NCBI GenBank assembly: GCA_900770875.1
Contig: CAAGLV010000093.1
Span: 1 to 6,301, forward strand
Source: Flavobacteriales bacterium
Lineage (GTDB): Bacteria; Bacteroidota; Bacteroidia; Flavobacteriales; Weeksellaceae
Direction: 5' to 3'
Length of the DNA: 6,301 nucleotides
The translations under genes and the position numbers were made by a program. The notes beneath the pieces were generated by a model. The model ran no database searches and had not been told where the DNA came from. It saw nothing but the letters and a program-made list of their open reading frames with translations. The stretch's first letter is position 1, and each line of letters begins with the position of its first letter. This document shows positions 1-5,924 of the stretch, piece after piece.

Positions 1-41
1 GACAAAAAGAAGTTGCTTACCAACCTGTAAAAATGAGATAA
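1..41 (+). CDS. C-terminal end of an unidentified upstream gene (partial)
   Basis: Reading from base 3, an open frame gives QKEVAYQPVKMR and ends at a TAA at 39-41. The other two plus frames also reach stops (28-30 and 43-45), but their residues look less like a protein tail. The frame was chosen on plausibility alone, so the call is tentative. If right, the gene ends 40 nt before the next start on the same strand, with no terminator hairpin between, so the two could be co-transcribed. Nothing can be said about function from 12 residues. Confidence 0.45.
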   Translation, partial: QKEVAYQPVKMR

Positions 42-81
42 TTTAAACAAGAAACACAAAACATCTAAAAACAAAAATAAT

Positions 82-357
82 ATGAAACAGTATATTGCTT
101 TAGTTGCATTTGGATTAGGTATTTTTTCTTTTGCACAACAAGGAGCCAGACCTGGACAACATCAAAATCAACCGCCAAAAAAAATGGAACATTTTGATCA
201 GCACAGAGGACCACAACATCCAAAACCTGATTTTGGAAGACCAAATCAGCCAAGACCACAAGGACCAGCTTTTGCTCATCAAGCACCGCGACCAATGCCA
301 CCTCAAGCTCCGGCTCCAAGAAATAATGGCATTAATATTAATGTAGCCATCAGATAA
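82..357 (+). CDS. Small exported Pro/Gln/His-rich protein, unknown function
   Basis: This 91-residue protein is not a recognised family member. It begins with a short basic start (MK), a hydrophobic stretch at about residues 5-17 and the sequence SFAQQ. This is a typical Sec signal peptide with probable signal peptidase I cleavage after Ala18; there is no lipobox Cys. The mature part is about 73 residues and contains 16 Pro, 5 His and many Gln, Arg and Asn, with almost no hydrophobic core until the last residues (ININVAIR). It is therefore probably disordered and basic, in the periplasm or outside the cell. The ATG at 82 follows an A-rich leader and fits the signal peptide, so the start is well supported. 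The gene is visibly richer in C than its neighbours, which follows from Pro/His/Gln codons. It may be co-transcribed with the gene ending at 41, and the hairpin at 407-450 ends it. A role in binding metal or polyanions would be a guess. Confidence 0.8.
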   Translation: MKQYIALVAFGLGIFSFAQQGARPGQHQNQPPKKMEHFDQHRGPQHPKPDFGRPNQPRPQGPAFAHQAPRPMPPQAPAPRNNGININVAIR

Positions 358-406
358 AATTTGGTAATCGAATAATTTAACTTGACTAAATACAGCATTT
401 TGCTCG

Positions 407-450
407 AAAAAAAAAGTGAATTTAAATTTTGAGTTTAAATTCACTTTTTT
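407..450. terminator. Bidirectional intrinsic terminator between convergent genes
   Basis: A 17-bp perfect stem pairs 410-426 with 434-450 around a 7-nt loop (TTTTGAG). The core is GTGAATTTAAA with its complement. Nine A at 407-415 and six T at 445-450 provide U-tracts in both directions. It lies between the stop of the small plus-strand gene (357) and the stop of the minus-strand membrane protein gene (454), so it can end both transcripts. Confidence 0.88.
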
Positions 451-453
451 GAT

Positions 454-2166
454 TTATTCTTCGGCCATCGCTTGCCATTTTCTTAACCAATTTATCGCTA
501 TATACATAAATACAATAACTAGTATTGGATTAAAATAAAAATAATATTGTTGTATTTTATCAAGTAAATCTAACTCGGGCGATTTTACATCGTAATAAGT
601 TAATTGTGGTTGGTGTAATTTTAATTCGTTGTAAATTATATCGTATCTAATTTCTTTATAAAAGCTAATTAATAATAAAACAATAAAAATAGAAGAGTAG
701 ATTAACCAATTTAATGCAACGCCTGTTATCACTTTATTTTTATTGGTTATTAATCCTCTAAAAGCTGATGCAACAAATAGTGCATAAAATAAAAATGCAA
801 TAATGTATTCGTTATAAAATTTAATGGATAAAAAATTTAATGATACGCCAATACAAATGCCAATAATTAAAATAATTCCCGATCCTACTAAAGCTATTAA
901 CCATGTTTTAAACGAAGTAAATCTAAACAAGCAAATGCATATAGCTAATGATAGTGCGAATAATATAAAGAAATGAATATGCTCGAAACTATTAAACGTA
1001 TATTTTGCTTTTTGTATGTTTTCGTAAATATCAATTAAAGCGTAAATATTAATATAATCTTTAACGACATCGTTTACACCATCGTATTCGGTTTTATTGG
1101 TAAGCTCTCTGTTTATAAAATAATATGGCGGATGATATACATAATCTATCCAAGCTTTATCTTTAAATCGATAACCAATTTTATATTCATCTAACTTGTT
1201 ATTAACAGCTGTTAATAACGAATCAATCTTCTGTTTATCATTACTTTGCAGTAAATTAATTAGCTGTTTATCGTAATATTGTTGCGTGTAATTTGGATAA
1301 TTAGGAACCGAAAAAACAATATTACTATAATTATATAAACTATAGATTTTTGGGATGCTATCTTCCGAATCTAAAACAGGTTCTATAACACCATACATTG
1401 CGGTATCTGCTGCACTATTTGTTGTATAATAACTATCGGCAATACTATCGTTATAATCTTGATAATTTGTAGAAAAAGAATCGCCTGCTGTATAGTTATC
1501 TTTTAATTTTTGATACAACAAATCATTAAATTCGTCATTACGAAAATAAGGCTCTACAAATTCTGAATAACTTGTTCGGGTTGGATTAGCTTTTAAATAA
1601 GCTTTTTTATTGGTTGTAAATAATTCTATTACTTGCTGACTTGTAACCAAGGTATCAAAAACAGGAACCGATAAATTTCTGCTATAATTGGTATATCCGT
1701 TTTCGTGTTGCAAAGTAAATGGCATAACACGATTTATTAAATCGACATCGGCACTAAATTGTTCGTCCGAAATTAAGTTTGCAATACGTGTTTTTAAACC
1801 TAAATTGAAACTAGATGGCACGCAAGAAAATAAAAATAGAACCGAAAAAACGCCCAAAAATTCTTTAAATAAATAATTTCTGTTGGTTGGATATTTCGAT
1901 TTAAATCGGTTGTTTTTAAGGTAGAAATAAAGCCAAATTATTAAAATGATTAAAACAAAAATAACGAAGTAAATAACATAATATTCGGCATAAAAAGCTT
2001 CCAGTAAATTATAATCGAATAGCTGAGATAAGTTGTAATAATGAGCATAGCCAACACCAAAAGAAAACACATTTGTAAATAACGCTATAAGTAAAATATA
2101 AACTAATTTTAGATTCCAAATTAGTGGATAATTTTCGATTAAATATTGATTGATTTTTTTAAACAT
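454..2166 (-). CDS. Polytopic membrane protein, probable permease partner of the adjacent ABC ATPase
   Basis: The protein has 570 residues from the ATG at 2166 (MFKKINQYL). The frame stays open upstream to a TTG at 2187, but that lies inside the ATPase gene, whereas the ATG sits 10 nt after its stop. Hydrophobic segments lie at about residues 20-39, 63-83, 101-116, 395-415, 421-443, 454-471, 481-503 and 543-560, giving eight likely TM helices. Basic residues cluster in the loops after TM2 (RFKSK), TM4, TM6 (TNKNK) and at the C-terminus (LRK), which puts both ends in the cytoplasm. The stretch 117-394 is then a large external domain rich in Asn, Tyr, Asp and Ser. I see no zinc-peptidase HExxH or other catalytic motif in it. 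A TM helix, a large external domain and then five TMs resembles ABC-2 type permeases (1+5 layout), here with two extra N-terminal helices. Substrate unknown. The transporter role is inferred from the gene pairing and topology. Confidence 0.8.
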   Translation of the reverse strand: MFKKINQYLIENYPLIWNLKLVYILLIALFTNVFSFGVGYAHYYNLSQLFDYNLLEAFYAEYYVIYFVIFVLIILIIWLYFYLKNNRFKSKYPTNRNYLFKEFLGVFSVLFLFSCVPSSFNLGLKTRIANLISDEQFSADVDLINRVMPFTLQHENGYTNYSRNLSVPVFDTLVTSQQVIELFTTNKKAYLKANPTRTSYSEFVEPYFRNDEFNDLLYQKLKDNYTAGDSFSTNYQDYNDSIADSYYTTNSAADTAMYGVIEPVLDSEDSIPKIYSLYNYSNIVFSVPNYPNYTQQYYDKQLINLLQSNDKQKIDSLLTAVNNKLDEYKIGYRFKDKAWIDYVYHPPYYFINRELTNKTEYDGVNDVVKDYINIYALIDIYENIQKAKYTFNSFEHIHFFILFALSLAICICLFRFTSFKTWLIALVGSGIILIIGICIGVSLNFLSIKFYNEYIIAFLFYALFVASAFRGLITNKNKVITGVALNWLIYSSIFIVLLLISFYKEIRYDIIYNELKLHQPQLTYYDVKSPELDLLDKIQQYYFYFNPILVIVFMYIAINWLRKWQAMAEE

Positions 2167-2176
2167 AAGGCAATAA

Positions 2177-3328
2177 TTAATTAACAAAATAACGACGACT
2201 AGATTCAGAAATATCTCGGATATATTTTACTTCTAAATCCGATTTTCCAATCAATATTAAAACTTCATTTATCTTAACTTCCGAAGAAAAATAAGCAATA
2301 TATACACCTCCATTAAACTTTAAATCTTTTATATTTAAAGCATTTAATGTTGTTAATAACTGTTGTTTATTGTTGGTTACATCAATTTCTACAATCGTAA
2401 AATTTAAATCGACTTCTTCTTTATCTACCTGATATTTAAGCTTTCCTTGTTCTAAAAATAAAACTTCTGTCGAAACTTTTTCTACCTCGTACAATTGTTG
2501 AGAACTTAAAATTACACCAAACGGATGGCTTACCGATTGCGATAAATATTTTAAATCTTCTAAAATAATTTGCTGCGCCATAATATCTAAATTCGCCAAA
2601 GGTTCGTCTAACAATAATACTTTTGGTTTTCGTAATAAAGTGCGTGCAATTTCAAACCTCATTTTGTATCCCGACGAAAGTTGTCGCCATTCTAAATCTT
2701 TATATTGCCATAATCCTAAACGCGCTAGCATAACTTGTGCTAATAAATAATTCTCTTTACTTTTTATATTATAACAACTAAGTGTAAACTGTAAATTATT
2801 AAGCAAATTACCATACAATTCTTCGATGCGTTGAGGCACAAAAACAAGCTGAGATTTTAAATCGAAACTAAACGGTTTTGCTGTAGAAAATTGATAATTA
2901 ATTTCTCCTCCGGTCGATTTTAATTCGCCAGCAATTAATCGTAATAAAGTTGTTTTTCCGTTTCCGTTTTCGCCAACCAATCCAACCACTTCTCTCGATT
3001 TTAAATCGAAGGTTACAGGATGTAATTTAAAATTTCGGTTTTGGTAACTTTTCTCCACATTGGTGGTTGTAATTAAAATTTCTTCTGGTTTAAAAAGTGG
3101 AGAAGGAACTTGATTTAATTTTTCTAAGATGATTAAAGCCTGCTCTTTTTTTGTTTGATTATCGATGCTATCATCATAAAATAAATCGGAGTAATTAATA
3201 ATCTCTTCATAAAACGATGTTTCACCTAAATCTAAAATTAAATCGATTAATCGACGATAACCTAAACTTAAATCGTTTTGAATAATATGATGGTTAACTT
3301 CGGTAATTCTGTTTTTAAATATATCCAT
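2177..3328 (-). CDS. ABC transporter ATP-binding protein with N-terminal extension and atypical H-loop
   Basis: This 383-residue cytoplasmic ATPase most likely drives the membrane protein encoded 10 nt downstream. Residues 1-80 are a mostly helical extension not found in ordinary ABC subunits. The nucleotide-binding domain spans about 84-300: Walker A GENGNGKT (119-126), Q-loop Gln166 in FVPQ, signature LSSGY (217-221) in place of LSGGQ, Walker B LLLDEP with catalytic Glu242, and D-loop NLD (246-248). In the segment ILSSQQLYEVE (273-283), where exporters normally read SSHxLxEVE, the H-loop His is replaced by Gln277. Residues 305-383 look like the small C-terminal domain common in ABC-2 ATPases and end in RDISESSRRYF, a tail that reminds me of flavobacterial ABC-2 ATPases such as GldA. 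This is not GldA itself, given the long N-terminal extension and unrelated neighbours. The start ATG at 3328 is the first in frame with an A/T-rich leader. Substrate unknown; efflux is the best guess. Confidence 0.88.
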   Translation of the reverse strand: MDIFKNRITEVNHHIIQNDLSLGYRRLIDLILDLGETSFYEEIINYSDLFYDDSIDNQTKKEQALIILEKLNQVPSPLFKPEEILITTTNVEKSYQNRNFKLHPVTFDLKSREVVGLVGENGNGKTTLLRLIAGELKSTGGEINYQFSTAKPFSFDLKSQLVFVPQRIEELYGNLLNNLQFTLSCYNIKSKENYLLAQVMLARLGLWQYKDLEWRQLSSGYKMRFEIARTLLRKPKVLLLDEPLANLDIMAQQIILEDLKYLSQSVSHPFGVILSSQQLYEVEKVSTEVLFLEQGKLKYQVDKEEVDLNFTIVEIDVTNNKQQLLTTLNALNIKDLKFNGGVYIAYFSSEVKINEVLILIGKSDLEVKYIRDISESSRRYFVN

Positions 3329-3463
3329 AAAAGCAACTATTAATGGATAAACGCAAAAAGTAACACAATGTTATAAGCTATTAACTATCAATAAAATGAA
3401 TGGTTGTTAACAGTTATCAACATTTCGTTTATAAACTAGTTAATATTGTTTTAAATTAATGAT

Positions 3464-3476
3464 TAACAAGATGTTA
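3464..3476. repeat. TAACA-N3-TGTTA dyad, first copy
   Basis: TAACA-AGA-TGTTA has perfect 5-bp arms around 3 nt. It lies in the 230-nt gap between the ABC ATPase gene and pgk, downstream of the pgk terminator and about 135 nt upstream of the ATPase start. An almost identical dyad with AGT as spacer is at 5213-5225. The same gap has an 8-bp palindrome TGTTAACA at 3405-3412 and TTATCAACA at 3414-3422. A protein-binding site is possible but unproven in such AT-rich DNA. Confidence 0.35.
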
Positions 3477-3503
3477 TATTGTTAATTATATTGAAATTAA
3501 AAC

Positions 3504-3536
3504 AATAAAAAAAGCTCAAACAAATTGTTTGAGCTT
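3504..3536 (-). terminator. Intrinsic terminator of pgk
   Basis: A perfect 12-bp inverted repeat (3512-3523 with 3525-3536, core AGCTCAAAC) lies just after the pgk stop. In practice the middle bases open to form the loop. In the minus direction it is followed by a U-rich run (complement of the A tract 3507-3513). The other side lacks a T tract, so it acts on the minus strand. It separates pgk from the ABC operon, which therefore probably has its own promoter in 3329-3500. The nearest -7-like element there is TACTTTTTG (one base longer than consensus), which I do not call. Confidence 0.85.
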
Positions 3537-3558
3537 AAAAATATATCGTTTGATTATT

Positions 3559-4749
3559 TTAATTTAAAATAGCAGCAACTCCTGGTAATTCTTTTCCTTC
3601 TAACGATTCTAACATCGCGCCACCACCAGTAGAAACGTAACTTACTTTATCGTCGTAACCAAATTGTTTAACAAAAGCAACCGAATCGCCACCACCAACT
3701 AACGAAAAAGCTCCGTTTGCTGTAGCTTCGGCAATAGCATCACCTAAAGCAATTGTACCTTTTGCAAAATTCGACATCTCGAAAACACCTAAAGGACCAT
3801 TCCAAAGAATTGTTTTCGAATTTTTAATTACTTCGGCATTTTGTTTAATTGTTTCGTCGGCAACATCCATTCCCATCCAACCATCTGGTATTTCGCCAAC
3901 TTTTGTTATTTGTGTATTTGCTTCGTTATTAAAATCATCAGCAATTACATTATCAATTGGTAAATAAACTTTTACGTTATGTTTTTCGCAAGCTTCTAAA
4001 ATTTCTTTCGCTAAATCTAATTTATCATCTTCTACTAACGATTTTCCGATTTGTCCTCCGTTTGCTTTTACAAATGTATACGTCATTCCTCCACCAATAA
4101 TTAAGTTATCAATAGCTGGTAAAATGTTGTTAATAATTGTAATTTTAGACGAAACTTTAGCTCCACCAAGTATCGCAGTTACAGGTTTTTCGCCATCTGT
4201 TAACACCTTTTTAATAGCTGTTAATTCTTGCTCCATTAACAATCCAAAACATTTATTTTCTGGGAAAAATTCGGCCACAATTGCAGTAGAAGCATGTGCA
4301 CGGTGGGCTGTACCAAATGCGTCGTTTACATAAATATCTCCAAAAGCAGCTAAAGCTTTAGCAAAGTCTTTATCTCCTTTTTCTTCTTCGGCATGAAAAC
4401 GAACATTCTCTAACAATAAAACTTGGCCTGGTTTTAGATTATTAACTTTTTGTATTGCATCGTCGCCAATTACATCATTTGCAACAATAACATCTACGCC
4501 AAGAATTTCCGAAACTTTATATGCAATATGTTTTAAAGCGTATTTATCGTTGAATTCGCCTTTAGGACGTCCTAGATGACTCATTAAGATAACCGATCCA
4601 CCATCCTTTAAAATTTTAGCGATCGTTGGTTCAGCGGCTTTAATTCTTGTGTCATCGGTAACTTTTAAGTTTTCGTCTTGTGGAACGTTAAAGTCGACAC
4701 GAATTAATGCTTTTTTATTTTCGAAGTTGAAATCGTTAATTGTTTTCAT
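3559..4749 (-). CDS. pgk: Phosphoglycerate kinase
   Basis: The enzyme transfers phosphate between 1,3-bisphosphoglycerate and ADP in the cytoplasm, the first ATP-yielding step of lower glycolysis, and runs in reverse in gluconeogenesis. The 396-residue length is normal for bacteria. Family motifs run in order: RVDFNVP (17-23), SHLGRP (57-62) and ENVRF (114-118), followed by NDAFGTAHRAHAS (142-154), all in the substrate-binding N-domain. The C-domain has GGAKVSSKI (195-203) with its nucleotide-binding lysines, GGGMTYTF (219-226), WNGPLGVFE (316-324) with the ribose-binding Glu324, GGGDS (352-356) and GGGAMLE (375-381). No key residue is missing. I chose the ATG at 4749 (MKTINDF). A TTG at 4776 keeps the frame open, but it falls inside the likely -7 promoter element and adds a tail the family lacks. 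The gene is probably monocistronic, with a promoter just upstream and a terminator just downstream. Confidence 0.98.
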   Translation of the reverse strand: MKTINDFNFENKKALIRVDFNVPQDENLKVTDDTRIKAAEPTIAKILKDGGSVILMSHLGRPKGEFNDKYALKHIAYKVSEILGVDVIVANDVIGDDAIQKVNNLKPGQVLLLENVRFHAEEEKGDKDFAKALAAFGDIYVNDAFGTAHRAHASTAIVAEFFPENKCFGLLMEQELTAIKKVLTDGEKPVTAILGGAKVSSKITIINNILPAIDNLIIGGGMTYTFVKANGGQIGKSLVEDDKLDLAKEILEACEKHNVKVYLPIDNVIADDFNNEANTQITKVGEIPDGWMGMDVADETIKQNAEVIKNSKTILWNGPLGVFEMSNFAKGTIALGDAIAEATANGAFSLVGGGDSVAFVKQFGYDDKVSYVSTGGGAMLESLEGKELPGVAAILN

Positions 4750-4773
4750 TTTATGTTTTGAATTTAAGTTAAA

Positions 4774-4781
4774 CAAATGTA
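4774..4781 (-). promoter_or_regulatory. Bacteroidota -7 element upstream of pgk
   Basis: On the minus strand this reads TACATTTG, a full match to the Bacteroidota -7 consensus TAnnTTTG. It lies 24 nt before the pgk ATG, implying a 5' leader of roughly 15-20 nt. I find no TTG at the expected -33 distance, so the promoter is inferred from the -7 element and its position only. Confidence 0.6.
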
Positions 4782-4827
4782 ATTAATCTAAAAGTGTAAT
4801 CTAAATTTTAGAGTTAAGCTTTTTCAA

Positions 4828-5093
4828 CTATCAACATTTATAAACAATAATATTAATTAACTTTTATTTTAATTTTTTAAAAAAGAAAAATTTATACCTA
4901 TTATTAGCACTGTTAATATGTGGATAACTAAAGTGAGATAAATTTTGTTTAACTTCTATTAACAGGTTATTATTTGTAATTTTGCTTTAAAATTAATGGG
5001 TTAGTTATTGTTTTAACAAGTTATGAAATTTGTTGATAAACAACTTTTGTGAAAAAATGACTTTGTGAAAACTATTAATAATGCTGTGTAAAT
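4828..5093. other. Candidate replication origin: DnaA-box cluster in a 540-nt gene-free region
   Basis: The region 4750-5289 has no credible gene; its ATGs open only frames of about ten codons or fewer. Within it are CTATCAACA (4828-4836), a consensus DnaA box in reverse (4919-4927), TGTTGATAA (5031-5039), TGTGAAAAA (5048-5056, fits TTWTNCACA in reverse), and one-mismatch copies at 5064-5072 and 5085-5093. Five of the six point the same way. Next to the perfect box, 4851-4896 has only two G/C bases in 46 and could be the unwinding element. Genes diverge from here (pgk minus, rpiB plus), as is common at origins. The divergent promoters of pgk and rpiB must also lie here, and chance matches are expected in DNA this AT-rich, so this is a hypothesis. 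Confidence 0.4.
4919..4927 (-). promoter_or_regulatory. Perfect consensus DnaA box
   Basis: TGTGGATAA on the plus strand is the exact reverse complement of TTATCCACA, the strong DnaA-binding site. Read on the minus strand, the box is followed by 12 nt, then TAATAATAG (4906-4898), then the A/T tract 4896-4851. This order resembles box, spacer, DnaA-trio and unwinding region in characterised bacterial origins. A single box alone could also be a DnaA regulatory site. Confidence 0.5.
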
Positions 5094-5212
5094 ATTTCGT
5101 GCCAAAATGAAAAGTTTTACTTGACTTGTATTAAAATATTTTTAATTCGAATTTTTAATCACATTTCCAAATTTTTTGTGTCGAAACTTATTAGAATTAT
5201 TAATCCAAATCT

Positions 5213-5225
5213 TAACAAGTTGTTA
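5213..5225. repeat. TAACA-N3-TGTTA dyad, second copy
   Basis: TAACA-AGT-TGTTA has the same perfect 5-bp arms as the dyad at 3464-3476 and lies 65 nt before the rpiB start. Looser relatives sharing TTAACA-G-TTAT occur at 3407-3417, 4959-4970 and 5013-5024, so this motif recurs only in the gene-free DNA on both sides of pgk. It could be an operator for rpiB or part of an origin; no regulator gene is visible nearby. Confidence 0.35.
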
Positions 5226-5289
5226 TTTATATCTAAACATTGATTTACAGTAAGTTAAATAAAAAACATAAAATATAGTTGTTAATAGT

Positions 5290-5724
5290 ATGAAATTAGT
5301 GATAGGATCTGACCACGCAGGTTACGAATTTAAAGAGAAATTAGTAGGGTTTTTAACAAGTAAAGGTTTTGATATTCAGGATGTTGGGCCTTTCTCAACA
5401 GATAGTGTTGATTACCCTGATTATGCACATAAAGTTGCAGAGGTTGTAGAGCAAGGAAATGCAGACTTTGGAATTTTATTTTGTGGAAGCGCGCAAGGTG
5501 TTACAATGACTGCAAATAAGCATCAAGGAATACGTGCTGCATTATGTTGGATGACTGATATTGCTAAATTAGCACGTCAGCATAACAATGCCAATGTAAT
5601 TACTTTACCAGCTCGTTTTATTGCTTACGAATATGCTGAGCAAATTGTTGAAACATTTTTAACTACAGATTTCGAAGGTGGACGCCACGAAAATCGTGTA
5701 AATAAAATTGCTTGTTCTTGTTAA
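5290..5724 (+). CDS. rpiB: Ribose-5-phosphate isomerase B
   Basis: This cytoplasmic enzyme interconverts ribose 5-phosphate and ribulose 5-phosphate in the non-oxidative pentose phosphate pathway, supplying ribose for nucleotides. The 144 residues match the family length. The LacAB/RpiB fold signs are SDHAG (7-11, with Asp8 and His9 at the phosphate and ring-opening site), DSVDYPDYA (38-46), the catalytic-cysteine motif FCGSAQG (Cys65, the general base), TANKHQGIRAALCW (74-87), RQHNNANV (96-103, His98 and Asn99) and GGRHENRV (130-137, phosphate-binding arginines). Related LacA/LacB subunits are excluded because this is a single gene with the active-site Cys and no lactose genes around it. Oddity: the usual CG[ST]GxG reads CGSAQG, with Ala68 for Gly. 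The start ATG at 5290 gives the exact family N-terminus. It is transcribed away from pgk and ends at a strong hairpin, so it is probably monocistronic. A weak -7-like TATAGTTG at 5274-5281 is too close to the ATG to call. Confidence 0.96.
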   Translation: MKLVIGSDHAGYEFKEKLVGFLTSKGFDIQDVGPFSTDSVDYPDYAHKVAEVVEQGNADFGILFCGSAQGVTMTANKHQGIRAALCWMTDIAKLARQHNNANVITLPARFIAYEYAEQIVETFLTTDFEGGRHENRVNKIACSC

Positions 5725-5746
5725 TTAGATAAGCACAATATTCAAT

Positions 5747-5787
5747 ATACAAAAAAGACGACTAATTAATAGTCGTCTTTTTTGTAT
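5747..5787 (+). terminator. Intrinsic terminator of rpiB
   Basis: A perfect 18-bp stem pairs 5747-5764 with 5770-5787 around a 5-nt loop (ATTAA). Its core is GACGACTA with its complement TAGTCGTC, followed by six T (5778-5783). It begins 22 nt after the rpiB stop. The A tract on the left arm means it could also work in reverse, but no minus-strand gene is present to the right. Confidence 0.92.
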
Positions 5788-5871
5788 TTATAAATGTTTA
5801 AAAAATGAATCAATACAGTGTTTTGAAGTTTATATTTTAAATTACTTAAAAGATAAAATGTTTATTATTTA

Positions 5872-5916
5872 TTAAATAATTAATCAATTTAAGTAAATAT
5901 AAAACTAATTATTTAA
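5872..5916. repeat. 11-bp inverted repeat upstream of asnA
   Basis: TTAAATAATTA (5872-5882) and its exact complement TAATTATTTAA (5906-5916) are separated by 23 nt. They lie just upstream of the asnA -7 element. Arms made only of A and T in such DNA can arise by chance, so this is a weak candidate for an operator. No other signal is seen in 5788-5924. Confidence 0.25.
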
Positions 5917-5924
5917 ATCTGATT

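Noticed and set aside
65..444. Open frames antisense to, and in another frame of, the small exported-protein gene (65-319 minus, 115-444 minus, 131-346 plus)
   Set aside because: They overlap the gene at 82-357, which has a clear signal peptide and a matching terminator. Their products are low-complexity mirror translations of its Pro/Gln codons, and one runs through the terminator hairpin.
1688..1876. 62-codon plus-strand frame inside the membrane protein gene
   Set aside because: It is antisense to a long, well-behaved coding frame and has no leader, promoter or recognisable protein features.
2177..3328. Calling the ABC ATPase GldA (gliding motility)
   Set aside because: The C-terminal tail is similar, but GldA lacks the 80-residue N-terminal extension as I recall it, and gldF/gldG-type neighbours are absent.
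4124..4333. 69-codon plus-strand frame inside pgk
   Set aside because: It is antisense to the conserved core of phosphoglycerate kinase and is a shadow of constrained codons.
4977..4984. TAATTTTG on the plus strand as an rpiB or small-RNA promoter
   Set aside because: It fits TAnnTTTG, but no -33 TTG is at the right distance. It is about 300 nt before rpiB, and no terminator follows before rpiB to define a small RNA.
5000..5130. Micro-ORFs in the gene-free region (for example MKFVDKQLL and MLCKYFVPK)
   Set aside because: They are nine codons each, with no attenuator hairpin or codon pattern to suggest a leader peptide.
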